The notes under the pieces are model-generated. The model made no database searches. It had not been told where the DNA came from and was given only the letters and a program-made list of their open reading frames with translations. Shown here piece after piece: positions 52,406-61,353 of a stretch of 64,000 nt of DNA. Made by a program: the position numbers and the translations under genes. Positions within the stretch are counted from its first letter, which is position 1, and every line of letters begins with the position of its first letter. This DNA comes from CAZKWG01 sp964615375 (GTDB lineage: Bacteria > Myxococcota_A > UBA796 > CAZKWG01): the NCBI GenBank assembly GCA_964615375.1, contig CAZTOW010000005.1:186001-250000 (forward strand). Reading direction: 5' to 3'.

Positions 52406-52987
52406 TCAGCCCTTCTGGGGGGCGCCGCCCTCGAGCGGCGTGGGCGGAGGCTCCATCGGGGCGTTGGCCTGGTCCTTCTCCAGGAACAGGTAGTGGATGC
52501 CGAACATCCCGAGGCCGATGACGATGGCGGCGTCGGCGACGTTGAAGCTGGGCCACTCGCTGGAGCCGAGCGGGCTCTTGATGAGCCAGGCGGAGAGCGT
52601 GGGGTGCTCGGTGTAGACGCGGAGGAAGTCGGTGACGGAGCCCTTGTCGATGCGGTCGATGAGGTTGCCGAGCGCCCCGCTCAGGATGAGCCCGATGGCG
52701 CTGGACTGGAAGCGGTCCTCATCGGGGAGCTCGCGCAGCATGTAGACCAGCAGGCCCAGGGCCAGCGCGGTGAACACGATGAAGAACGTGATCTGGCCGT
52801 GCATCACGCCGAAGGCCGCGCCGCGATTCTGCGCGTGGACCAGCGAGAAGGACAGGACGCTGGTGTCGAAGACCGGGATCTCCTCCACCTGGTAGCGGAT
52901 GTTCTTGACGACCCAGATCTTCGTCACCTGGTCCAGGATCACGAAGGCCAACGCGATGAGCCCGGCCAGGGTGTATTTGCGCTTCAC
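52406..52987 (-). CDS. lspA: Lipoprotein signal peptidase (signal peptidase II)
   Basis: The 193-aa product has four membrane segments and the family motifs ILDQVTKIWV, NRGAAFGV, GNLIDRI and FNVADAAI, with the two catalytic Asp in the last two. It cuts the signal peptides of the many lipoproteins in this window. A hydrophilic Pro-rich tail (about 25 aa) extends the usual length. It is divergent from the ETF-quinone oxidoreductase gene. Confidence 0.96.
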   Translation of the reverse strand: MKRKYTLAGLIALAFVILDQVTKIWVVKNIRYQVEEIPVFDTSVLSFSLVHAQNRGAAFGVMHGQITFFIVFTALALGLLVYMLRELPDEDRFQSSAIGLILSGALGNLIDRIDKGSVTDFLRVYTEHPTLSAWLIKSPLGSSEWPSFNVADAAIVIGLGMFGIHYLFLEKDQANAPMEPPPTPLEGGAPQKG

Positions 52988-53112
52988 GGAAGACCTCCGG
53001 ATCCACTCTAGCGGAGTGCGACCTCACCAGCAATCTCTACCCCGTCCTGAGCGAGGCAAGCTGCGCGCGCGCGCGTTATGGACTGAATCACCATTCATCC
53101 GAGGGAGCGGTC

Positions 53113-54789
53113 ATGCAGCGCGAATCCATGCCGGTCGATGTGCTGTTCGTGGGAGGGGGGCCGAGCTGCCTGGCCGGGGCGATCCACCTGATGGACCTCA
53201 TCGCCCGCCACAACGAGACGGCCCCGGACGAGGCGAAGATCCAGGAGCCGATGATCGCGCTCATCGAGAAGGGCTCGGAGGTTGGGGCCCACGGCATCTC
53301 CGGCGCGGTGCTGGACACGCGCGCGCTCGAAGAGCTCATCCCCGACTGGAAGGAGCGCGGCTGCCCGGTCGAGCGCTACGTGGACCACGAGGAGATGGTC
53401 TTCCTCACGGAGAAGCGGGCGATGAAGGCGCCGCTCATGCCGCCGCCGCTCTCCGATCATGGCCGCCCCATCATCTCCATCGCCCGTTTTCAGAAGTGGC
53501 TGGCGGGAATCGCCGAGGAGAAGGGGGTCAACATCTTCCCCGGCTTCGGCGGCTGGGAACTGCTGTGGGACGGGGACCGCGTCAACGGCGTGCGCACGGG
53601 CGACAAGGGCCTGGACAAGCATGGGCAGCCCACCAACCGCTTCGAGCCAGGCATGGACCTGGAGGCGAAGGTCACCATCCTCGGGGAGGGGCCGCGCGGC
53701 CACCTGGTGCGGCAGCTCATCGAGAAGCGCGGGCTGGACAAGGGCTCGGAGCCGCAGGTCTACGAGATCGGGGTCAAGGAGATCCTGGAGCTCCCGCCGG
53801 GCTCGGTGAAGCAGGGCGAGGTCACGCTGACCATGGGCTTCCCGCTGGACTACGAGACCTTCGGCGGGGCCTTCATCTACTCCCTGGAGGGTGACCGGGT
53901 GGCCATCGGGCTGCTGGTGGGGCTGGACGCGCAGGACCCGGCGATGGACGCCCACTACCTGCTCCAGAAGCTGAAGAACCACCCGCACATCCGCGAGAAG
54001 CTGAAGGGCGGCAAGGTCGTCAAGTACGGCGCCAAGACCGTGACCACGGGCGGCTGGGCCAGCATCCCCAAGCTGTACACCGACGGCGCGATGATCGTCG
54101 GCGACTCGGCGAGCTTCCTCAACCCGCTGCGCATCAAGGGCATCCACCTCTCCATGAAGTCGGGGATGCTGGCGGCGGAGGCGGCGTTTGAGGCGCTCAA
54201 GCGCGGCGAGGCCACCGAGGCGGTCCTCTCCCGCTACAAGGAGGCGCTGGACGCGAGCTGGGTGCGCGAGGAGATGGAGCCGGCCAAGAACTTCCACGCC
54301 GCCTTCAAGAGCGGGCTCTTCAGCGGGCTGTTCAAGAGCGGGCTCCAGATGCTGTTCGGGCCGGGCGACGAGATCCAGCACATCGAGGCCGACTACAAGC
54401 GGATGAAGAAGATCGCCGCCTACCACGGCAGCAAGGGCTTCCCCAGCCGCGACGACCTGAGCTACGACGGGACCTACCTCATCGACAAGCTCACGGACGT
54501 CTACCACTCGGGCACCAAGCACGACGAGCACCAGCCGGCGCACCTGCACGTGCTCCAGCCGGACATCTGCGGGACGAAGTGCGCCGAGGAGTACGGCAAC
54601 CCCTGCGAGCGCTTCTGCCCGGCCCAGGTCTACAACATGGAGACCGACGAGCACACGGGCAAGCGAAAGCTGCGGATCGACTTCTCGAACTGCGTGCACT
54701 GCAAGACCTGCGACATCCGCGACCCCTACCAGATCATCCGCTGGGTGCCGCCGGAGGGCGGGGACGGGCCGGAGTACGGGGTGCTCTGA
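53113..54789 (+). CDS. Electron transfer flavoprotein-ubiquinone oxidoreductase
   Basis: The 558-aa product has an N-terminal FAD fold (VLFVGGGPSCLAGAIHL), GAHGISGAVLDTRAL and a middle ubiquinone-binding region, and a C-terminal 4Fe-4S region with CGTKC, CERFCPAQVY and CVHCKTCDIRDP. It passes electrons from ETF (fatty-acid or amino-acid oxidation) to quinone in the membrane. GAGGGAG lies before the ATG. Motifs and length agree with ETF-QO; no etfAB genes are in the window. Confidence 0.93.
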   Translation: MQRESMPVDVLFVGGGPSCLAGAIHLMDLIARHNETAPDEAKIQEPMIALIEKGSEVGAHGISGAVLDTRALEELIPDWKERGCPVERYVDHEEMVFLTEKRAMKAPLMPPPLSDHGRPIISIARFQKWLAGIAEEKGVNIFPGFGGWELLWDGDRVNGVRTGDKGLDKHGQPTNRFEPGMDLEAKVTILGEGPRGHLVRQLIEKRGLDKGSEPQVYEIGVKEILELPPGSVKQGEVTLTMGFPLDYETFGGAFIYSLEGDRVAIGLLVGLDAQDPAMDAHYLLQKLKNHPHIREKLKGGKVVKYGAKTVTTGGWASIPKLYTDGAMIVGDSASFLNPLRIKGIHLSMKSGMLAAEAAFEALKRGEATEAVLSRYKEALDASWVREEMEPAKNFHAAFKSGLFSGLFKSGLQMLFGPGDEIQHIEADYKRMKKIAAYHGSKGFPSRDDLSYDGTYLIDKLTDVYHSGTKHDEHQPAHLHVLQPDICGTKCAEEYGNPCERFCPAQVYNMETDEHTGKRKLRIDFSNCVHCKTCDIRDPYQIIRWVPPEGGDGPEYGVL

Positions 54790-54849
54790 GCGCGCTCCGC
54801 GACGGTGGGGCCTTGACGGGCCCCCCCTCAGCGAGCGATAGGATCCTGG

Positions 54850-55584
54850 ATGATGCGTCTCGCGGCCATCGCAGCGCTGCTCGTCGGGTGCGACACCAAC
54901 GCGCCCACGGACCTGTCTGCCCCGGACTCGAGCGTGCTGGCCTCCACCCTGGCCTCCTCGCGACCGGAGCCGCTGGTGGAGCTGGTGCTGGAGCCGCGGG
55001 AGGCGCTGGGCGTCGAGGAGGACTGCCCGGTGGTGATCGCGCTCGACGACGCGCAGGAGCGCTGGGTGGGCGGCTGCACGCTCTCCGACGGCGGCCAGGT
55101 CGGGGGGGAGCTGATCCGCTACGACGGGCCGGAGGGCGCGTGGGTGGCGGCGGAGGGCTTCTCGCTGCGCCAGGACGGGGAGCTGCTGCTCTACCTGGAC
55201 GGCGCGGTGGAGCTGCGCGAGGACGGGGACGAGATGACCTTGGACGCGGCGGCCTCCACCTGCGGGGTGGGGCTGTCCTGCGCCGAGGGGGTCTCCACCC
55301 TGGACCTGTCCTTCTCGCTCTTCCCGATCTCGACCTGGCCCTCGGACTATGACGCCACGGTCACCGGGGTCGTGGCGCTGGGCGGGGCGGCGCCGACGGC
55401 GGTGGACGCGACCTGGAGCGTGGACGCCTCGGTCTGCGCGTCGGAGCCGGTGGACGGGCTGTTCACGCTGGCCCGGGGCGAGCGTCAGGCCATCGCGCTG
55501 GACGGCGGGCAGGACTGCGACGGCTGCGCCACCTGGAACGTCCAGGGCCTCGCGGTCGGCGAATACTGCGGCGTGAACCTGTAG
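54850..55584 (+). CDS. Putative lipoprotein, 244 aa
   Basis: The product starts MMRLAAIAALLVGCD with lipobox LVGC. The mature part is acidic and beta-rich (LVELVLEPREALGVEE, GGELIRYDGPEGAWV) with eight or so Cys that may form disulphides (EDCPVV, GGCTL, STCGVGLSCAEG, ASVCAS, DGGQDCDGCAT, EYCGVNL). No family recognised. It is followed closely by another lipoprotein gene. Confidence 0.7.
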   Translation: MMRLAAIAALLVGCDTNAPTDLSAPDSSVLASTLASSRPEPLVELVLEPREALGVEEDCPVVIALDDAQERWVGGCTLSDGGQVGGELIRYDGPEGAWVAAEGFSLRQDGELLLYLDGAVELREDGDEMTLDAAASTCGVGLSCAEGVSTLDLSFSLFPISTWPSDYDATVTGVVALGGAAPTAVDATWSVDASVCASEPVDGLFTLARGERQAIALDGGQDCDGCATWNVQGLAVGEYCGVNL

Positions 55585-55592
55585 AGGTGCCG

Positions 55593-56201
55593 ATGCGCGC
55601 GCTCCTGCTGCTGGCCGCCCTGGGCTGCGACGCCGACGGGGGGAGCTGGGGAGGCGGCGGCACGCCCGGCGGGGGCGGGGGCGGCGGTGGGGGCGGCGAC
55701 GACACCGCGGACACCGCCGACACGGGCGGCTCGGAGCACACGGGCGAGACCGGGGACAGCGGCGCGCCCGAGGGCACGGGCTACCAGGAGGGCGACGTCG
55801 CCTACGACCTCGCCGCCGCCGACCAGGACGGCGAGGACTGGACGCTCTACGCGCAGCAGGGCCAGGAGATCGTGCTGCTGACGGGCCACATGGACTTCGG
55901 GCCCACGCAGCAGACGATGGAGACCCTGCTGGAGCTCTCCGCGGCCTTCCCCGACGTGCTGGTGGTCGCGCTGATCGGCCGGGACGAGCTCTCCATCGCC
56001 GCGGACGCGGACGACGCGGCGCGCTGGGTGGAGGACTACGGCCTGGATACTGCGTTGATCGACCCCTTCTACAACACGGTCAACCTGTGGTCGGAGGGGG
56101 CCTCCGCCAAGACCTACGTGATCGGGCCCCAGATGGAGATCCGGGTCGTGGTCTACGGCCCGGCGACCCTGGAGCAGCTCGCCGCGGGCCTTCAGGGCTG
56201 A
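55593..56201 (+). CDS. Lipoprotein with poly-Gly/Thr linker and thioredoxin-like domain lacking CxxC
   Basis: ATG 55593 (GAGGTG just upstream) gives a short signal (LLLLAALGC), a poly-Gly tract, a Thr/Asp/Gly linker and a C-terminal domain (AYDLAAADQDGEDWTLYAQQG, IVLLTGHMDFGPTQQ, VLVVALIGRDELS, SAKTYVIGPQMEIRVVVYG) with the strand order of TlpA/AhpC-type thioredoxin folds. The CxxC position has no Cys, so redox activity is unlikely. GTG 55587 is an alternative start. Its 3' end overlaps uvrC by 10 bp. Confidence 0.7.
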   Translation: MRALLLLAALGCDADGGSWGGGGTPGGGGGGGGGGDDTADTADTGGSEHTGETGDSGAPEGTGYQEGDVAYDLAAADQDGEDWTLYAQQGQEIVLLTGHMDFGPTQQTMETLLELSAAFPDVLVVALIGRDELSIAADADDAARWVEDYGLDTALIDPFYNTVNLWSEGASAKTYVIGPQMEIRVVVYGPATLEQLAAGLQG

Positions 56202-58051
56202 TCGTCGTCGCGGTCGGGGGCGGGCTCACCTCGGAGCGCCGCCGACACCCGCCCGGCCAGGGCCTCGCTGAAGCCGGGGACCTCGGCGATCTGCTGTGGG
56301 CTGGCGCGCTTGACGGCGGACGCGCTGCCGAAGTGGGTCAGCAGGGCGCGGCTGCGCACGGGCCCGAGGCCGGGCACGCTCTGGAGCCGGCTCTGGAGGT
56401 TGCGCCGGTTGCGCACCTTGCGGTGGAAGGCGACCGCGGCGTCGTGCGTCTCGTCCCGGATGGCCTGCAGCAGGAGCAGCGCGGGGTTGTTGTGCTTGAG
56501 CACGATGGGGTTCTTCACGTTGGGCAGCACGATCTTGTCGGGGGTCTCTTCGTCGCCCTTGCGCCGCTCCGTGCGCGGCTTGGCGAGCCCGATGATCGGG
56601 ACCTGGACGCCGAGCTCCTCCATGACGGCCAGCGCGCTGGAGAGCTGGCCCTTGCCGCCGTCCACCACCACCAGATCCGGCCAGACCCCGTCCTCGGCGG
56701 CGCGGCGGAAGCGGCGGGCCATCACCTCGCGCATGGTGGCGAAGTCGTCGGAGCCCTCCACGGTCTTGATCTTGTAGCGGCGCCAGGCGGCGCGGTCCGG
56801 GCGCCCGTCGGTGAAGACCACCATGCTGGCGACCGGGTCGGTGCCCTGGATGTTGGAGTTGTCGAAACACTCGATGCGGCGGGGCAGGCGGGGCAGGTGG
56901 CAGACCCGCATCAGCTCGTCGAGCGCCTTGGCGTGCCGATCGGTCTCGGCCTGGTGGCGCAGGAAGGCGTGCTTCGCGTTGGAGAGGGCGAGATCGACCA
57001 GCGAGCGCTTGTCCCCGCGCTGCGGGGTGCGGAGCTGGAGCGCGCTCTTCGTGATCTCGTGACGCTCGCAGAGCACCTCGACGAGGGCGTCCTGGTCGGG
57101 GATCTCGACGGGGACCAGGATCTCGGGGGGCAGGAAGGTGCTGTCCTGGTACCAGCGGTTGAGCACGCTGGACAGCAGGTCGCCGTCGTCCTCCATCACG
57201 CCCTGGAAGGGCAGGGTGATCGCCTCCTGGAGCGCGCCCTGGCGCACGGGCAGCAGGGTGACGGCCCCGCTCTCGCCCTCGCGGTACAGGCCCCAGAGGT
57301 CGCGGTCAGCGCCCTTCGTGTCCACGGCCTGCTGGCGCTCGACGGTGGCCTGGATGGCCTTCAGCAGGTCGCGCAGGCGGGCGGCCTCCTCGAAATGCTC
57401 GGCCTCGGCGGCGGAGAACATCTCGCGTTGGAGACTGTCCATCAGCTCGTGGTTCTTGCCCTCCAGGAAGAGGGCGCTCTGGTGGATGACGCGGTCGTAC
57501 TGCTCGCGCGTGCAGAGGTTCACGCAGGGGGCGAGGCAGCGGTGCATCTGGTGGAGCAGGCAGGGGCGGGTGCGCCGCGCCATCTCCTCGTCCGAGCAGG
57601 TGCGGAGCGGGAAGCGCCGGCCCAGGAACTCCAGCGTGGCGCGGGCGCGCTGGGCCGAGGTGTAGGGGCCGAAGTAGCGGGCCTTGCCGTCGGTGACGCC
57701 GCGGGTGAGCCGGTAGCGCGGCCAGGCCTCGCCGGGGTCGAGGCGCAGGTGCAGGAAGTTCGTGTCGTCGACGAGCTGGGTGTTGTAGCGGGGCCGGTGC
57801 TTCTTGATGAGGTTGTTCTCGAGGAGCAGGGCCTCCTTCTCGGTGCGGACGACGATGATCTCCACGTCGTGGGCGGCCCGCACCAGGAAGGGCACCATCA
57901 CCCGGCCGTCGTGCCCGGACAGATACTGGCGCACGCGGCTGCGGAGGTTCTTGGCCTTGCCGATGTAGAGGATGCGCCCGCGGGCGTCCTTGAAGAGGTA
58001 GACCCCAGGCTCCTGGGGGAGCGTCTCGGCGCGGGCGTGAAGGTCGGCCAT
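56192..58051 (-). CDS. uvrC: Excinuclease ABC subunit C
   Basis: The 619-aa product has the GIY-YIG endonuclease domain (GVYLFKDARGRILYIGKAKNL), a Cys cluster typical of UvrC (RTCSDEEMARRTRPCLL, RCLAPCV), the UVR segment (HFEEAARLRDLLKAI), the RNase-H-like 5' nuclease (CFDNSNIQGTDP, LVVVDGGKGQLS) and C-terminal helix-hairpin-helix motifs (VPGLGPVRSRALL, VPGFSEALAGRV). It makes both incisions in nucleotide excision repair. Confidence 0.96.
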   Translation of the reverse strand: MADLHARAETLPQEPGVYLFKDARGRILYIGKAKNLRSRVRQYLSGHDGRVMVPFLVRAAHDVEIIVVRTEKEALLLENNLIKKHRPRYNTQLVDDTNFLHLRLDPGEAWPRYRLTRGVTDGKARYFGPYTSAQRARATLEFLGRRFPLRTCSDEEMARRTRPCLLHQMHRCLAPCVNLCTREQYDRVIHQSALFLEGKNHELMDSLQREMFSAAEAEHFEEAARLRDLLKAIQATVERQQAVDTKGADRDLWGLYREGESGAVTLLPVRQGALQEAITLPFQGVMEDDGDLLSSVLNRWYQDSTFLPPEILVPVEIPDQDALVEVLCERHEITKSALQLRTPQRGDKRSLVDLALSNAKHAFLRHQAETDRHAKALDELMRVCHLPRLPRRIECFDNSNIQGTDPVASMVVFTDGRPDRAAWRRYKIKTVEGSDDFATMREVMARRFRRAAEDGVWPDLVVVDGGKGQLSSALAVMEELGVQVPIIGLAKPRTERRKGDEETPDKIVLPNVKNPIVLKHNNPALLLLQAIRDETHDAAVAFHRKVRNRRNLQSRLQSVPGLGPVRSRALLTHFGSASAVKRASPQQIAEVPGFSEALAGRVSAALRGEPAPDRDDDQP

Positions 58052-58110
58052 TGCTCGGATCTAACCGACCAGGGTGTCCTCGCAGGCCCCGAGCATGCTA
58101 CAGGGCGCCG

Positions 58111-60315
58111 ATGCTGCTGCGCCTGCTCCTGGGGCTCGCTCACGCCGGGCCCGCTGTCGTCACGCCGCCCCTGCTGCCCGGGGAGCGGGTGCAGATCGAC
58201 GGGCGTCTGGACGAGCCGGTCTGGGCGCGGGCGGCGGTGGTGGACGACTTCCTGCGCTGGAGGCCGGTCCCGGGCGGGCCGGCTCCCGGCCGCACCGAGG
58301 CGCGGATCTGGTACGACGAGGAGCGCATCTACTTCGGCTTCGTCTGCGAGGATCCCGAGCCCGATCGCCTCCGCGCCCACGTCATGCCCCGCGAGGACAT
58401 CAACAGCGACGACCAGATCGGCATCACGCTGGACACCTTCTCCGACCAGCGCTCGGCGTTCACCTTCTGGGTCAACGCGCTGGGCGTGCAGCAGGACTAC
58501 CGCGAGACGGTGAGCCTGGGGCCCAACTTCGCCTGGGACGCGGTGTGGAGCTCGCGCGGGGTGCGCACGGAGCGGGGCTACACGGTGGAGGTGGCGATCC
58601 CCTGGAAGAGCCTGTGGTACCCGCACCAGCCCGAGCAGGGCTGGGGTCTGGTGCTGCAGCGCAAGATTCCCGCGGAGAACGCCTACTATGCCTGGCCCGA
58701 GCTGGACCACGACAAGGCCAGCGCGCTGCTCCAGGCGGGGCGGATGGAGGGCCTGAAGCCGCCCTCCCGCGCCCTGCGCCTGGACCTCATGCCCACGCTG
58801 ACGGCCGGTCGAAGCTGGCTGCGCGAGGAGGGTCAGGAGCACCTGGCACCGCAGGAGGTGGGGTCCTGGACCGACGTGGTCTCGCCGGGGCTGGACCTGC
58901 GCTGGGGGCCGACCCCGGACCTCGCGCTGGACGGGACCTTGAACCCGGACTTCTCCCAGATTGAGGCCGACCCCTTCCAGATGGAGCTGAACAACCGCTT
59001 CGCGCTCTACCTGGACGAGCAGCGGCCCTTCTTCCTGTCGGGGGTGGACGCCTACGAGGATCCGAGCGACACGCTGTACACGCGCTCCATCGTGGCGCCC
59101 ATCGGCGGGCTCAAGCTGACGGGTCGGCGCGGGCAGGGGACCGTCGGGGCGCTGCTGGCCTGGGACCGCAGCCCGGAGCCGAGCCTGGTCAGCGAGTGCG
59201 GGACGCGCTCGGGCTGCGAGACGCCGGGCTTCGGCGCGGACGCGGTGGACGGCGCGCACGCGGTGAACAGCGTGCTGCGCTTGAAGCGCGATCTCGGCGA
59301 GACCTGGCAGGCGGGCGGGATCGCGGCCAGGAAGGACCTGATCGACCCGGACACGCTGCGCCCGACGGCCTCGAACACCGTGCTGGGGCTCGACGTCAAC
59401 GGCACCTTCGCCGATCGGCTGGCCAGCAGCGCGCAGGTGCGGGGCTCGGCGACGGGGGAGACCGGCGAGGCGCAGATGCTGGGCGGCTCGGCCTACGGCG
59501 TGCTCCAGCGCAAGGGGCAGTCGGGCTGGGGCGGGGTGCTCCTGGAGGTGGACCACGTCTCCCAGGACTTCCGGGCGGAGACGGACTTCCAGACCCGCAC
59601 GGGGACGACGGGCTTCGGGACCTACCAGCGCTATCGGGTCGAGCTCGGTGAGCGGAGCTGGATACAACCCGGGGTGGAGGGCTGGCTCAACCTCGTCCAC
59701 GGCTCGGAGCTGGGCCCGGAGAGCTGGGTGGGGCTCAACCTCACGAACCAGATCGGCCCCTCGGTCGAGCTGGCCGCCTCGGCCGGGCGCGGCACGGAGC
59801 TCTACGGCGACACGCTCCAGCCCTACGTCTTCGGGTGGATGGATCTGGGGGCGGCGCCCAGCGGCTGGCTGGAGCTGGGGGTCGAGGTGGAGGGCGGCGG
59901 GACCATCGACTACAGCACGGGGGAGCCCGCCAACCTGCTCTCCGCGGCGGGCGGGGTGCTGCTGAAGCCGCTTCCCGGCGTGCAGGTGCAGGTGGAGGCC
60001 GAGCGCCAGGACCTCTGGGCGCGCGAGGACGGGGCCCACCTCGGCTGGAGCGACATCCTGCGCGCGGAGGCGAACGCCCAGTTCACGCGGGCGCTGGGGC
60101 TGCGGGGCCTGGTGCAGGGGCGCGCGGAGGGCGATGTCGGCGGCGAGAGCACGGCGCGGGCGCTGCAGGTCTCGGCGCTGCTCTCCTGGCTCCCTTCGCC
60201 GGGGACGGCGCTGTGGCTCGGGGTGAGCGAGGCGCGCGCGGCCCAGCAGGACGGGGCCCTGGAGCCCGACGAGCGCTCGGTCTTCGCGAAGGCCTCCTGG
60301 CTGTTCCGGCCCTGA
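58111..60315 (+). CDS. DUF5916 / CBM9-like outer-membrane protein
   Basis: I chose ATG 58111 (MLLRLLLGLAHAGPAVV), a plausible signal peptide; the frame is open to 58051 opposite uvrC. The 734-aa product has an N-terminal carbohydrate-binding-like module (VQIDGRLDEPVWARAAVVDDF, IWYDEERIYFGFVCED, YTVEVAIPWKSL) typical of CBM9 domains linked to DUF5916, and a long beta-rich C-terminus (LNPDFSQIEADPFQMELNN, FFLSGVDAYEDP, then strand repeats) ending in ASWLFRP, a probable 16-strand-like barrel. Surface uptake or binding of an unknown glycan-like ligand is plausible. Confidence 0.85.
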   Translation: MLLRLLLGLAHAGPAVVTPPLLPGERVQIDGRLDEPVWARAAVVDDFLRWRPVPGGPAPGRTEARIWYDEERIYFGFVCEDPEPDRLRAHVMPREDINSDDQIGITLDTFSDQRSAFTFWVNALGVQQDYRETVSLGPNFAWDAVWSSRGVRTERGYTVEVAIPWKSLWYPHQPEQGWGLVLQRKIPAENAYYAWPELDHDKASALLQAGRMEGLKPPSRALRLDLMPTLTAGRSWLREEGQEHLAPQEVGSWTDVVSPGLDLRWGPTPDLALDGTLNPDFSQIEADPFQMELNNRFALYLDEQRPFFLSGVDAYEDPSDTLYTRSIVAPIGGLKLTGRRGQGTVGALLAWDRSPEPSLVSECGTRSGCETPGFGADAVDGAHAVNSVLRLKRDLGETWQAGGIAARKDLIDPDTLRPTASNTVLGLDVNGTFADRLASSAQVRGSATGETGEAQMLGGSAYGVLQRKGQSGWGGVLLEVDHVSQDFRAETDFQTRTGTTGFGTYQRYRVELGERSWIQPGVEGWLNLVHGSELGPESWVGLNLTNQIGPSVELAASAGRGTELYGDTLQPYVFGWMDLGAAPSGWLELGVEVEGGGTIDYSTGEPANLLSAAGGVLLKPLPGVQVQVEAERQDLWAREDGAHLGWSDILRAEANAQFTRALGLRGLVQGRAEGDVGGESTARALQVSALLSWLPSPGTALWLGVSEARAAQQDGALEPDERSVFAKASWLFRP

Positions 60316-60356
60316 GTCGTCCCGCGCCGGGCCCGCGCGTGCTAAAGATCGCGCTC

Positions 60357-61298
60357 ATGTCCGACGGCCAAGACCAGAAGCCCCCGTACCGCTGGGAGGT
60401 GTTCCGCCACTGGGCCAACCTCGCCCTGATCGCGGCGGGCGGGGTGGCGGGGGCGGTGCACGATCCCATGTGGTGGGCGTTCACCGCGGTGGCGGCGGGC
60501 GGGGTGCTGTGGGTGGTGCCCGACATGCCGCCCGTGCGCGCGGCGATCGACAAACGCTACCGGGCCAGCGACCTGCTGCGCGAGCGCGCCTACTACCTCA
60601 ACGAGCTGTGGGGCCTGAACGAGCCCCCGCCGCGCGGTGGCTGGCTGAAGCGGCTCTTCGTGACGGAGGAGGCCCCGGACCCCGACGCCTACATCCGGGA
60701 CCGCTCCTCGCTGGCCTGCCGGGACTACCTGGAGATGCGCGAGATCGTCCGCAAGCTGGGCGAGATGCGCGCGGTGCCGGGCACGAAGCTCTCGAGCGCG
60801 GACGTGGACCGCCTGGAGCTGGTGATCAACGGGTATCTGAGGCTGCTCATCGCGATGCGCCCGCTGTCGGCGGCGCTTCAGCGCCTGGACGTGCCCAAGC
60901 TGCAGCGCGAGGTGCGCGAGCTGGAGCGCGAGCTCCCCGAGGCCGATCTGACGGTCAAGCCTGTCCTGATGGAGCGCCTGCGCATCGCGCGGGCCCAGCT
61001 CGAGCGCTACCCGCGGCTGGAGGCCACGCTCTCCCTGCTGCGCACGCGCGCCCAGGACATGGCCCACCAGATCCGCCACATCCACGGGCAGGTGCTGGCC
61101 AACCCGGGCCAGGACGTCCACGCCATGCTCGACGAGATGGCGGGGCAGCAGGAGATGATGGGGGACCCCCTGGCCCACCTCGGCGCGGACCAGCTGGTCC
61201 GCGAGTTCCTGGAGGGGCAGAACCGCAAGAAGGACGCTCCCGAAGACGACGAAGAGGCCGATCGTGCCGCCCGCGCCGCGCGCCGGGAGCGCGCTTGA
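60357..61298 (+). CDS. Membrane protein with cytoplasmic coiled-coil region
   Basis: ATG 60357; a longer open frame upstream is a shadow of the DUF5916 gene. The 313-aa product has two membrane segments near the N-terminus (NLALIAAGGVAGAVH, WWAFTAVAAGGVLWVV) and a long helical, charged region (VPKLQREVRELERELPEAD, RIARAQLERYPRLEATLSLL) with coiled-coil potential, then an acidic/basic tail. No family recognised. It lies 55 bp upstream of the ABC importer operon and may belong to it. Confidence 0.75.
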   Translation: MSDGQDQKPPYRWEVFRHWANLALIAAGGVAGAVHDPMWWAFTAVAAGGVLWVVPDMPPVRAAIDKRYRASDLLRERAYYLNELWGLNEPPPRGGWLKRLFVTEEAPDPDAYIRDRSSLACRDYLEMREIVRKLGEMRAVPGTKLSSADVDRLELVINGYLRLLIAMRPLSAALQRLDVPKLQREVRELERELPEADLTVKPVLMERLRIARAQLERYPRLEATLSLLRTRAQDMAHQIRHIHGQVLANPGQDVHAMLDEMAGQQEMMGDPLAHLGADQLVREFLEGQNRKKDAPEDDEEADRAARAARRERA

Positions 61299-61353
61299 CC
61301 GCAGGGGAAGCGTAGACTAGTAGGATTCGTTCCAAGGACCGGAGATCGCTCGC

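Noticed and set aside
53095..54699. 534-codon minus-strand frame
   Set aside because: Antisense to the ETF-quinone oxidoreductase gene, which has full motifs.
55640..55700. GGC/GGG-rich tract as a separate repeat element
   Set aside because: It is the in-frame poly-Gly linker of the lipoprotein and needs no further explanation.
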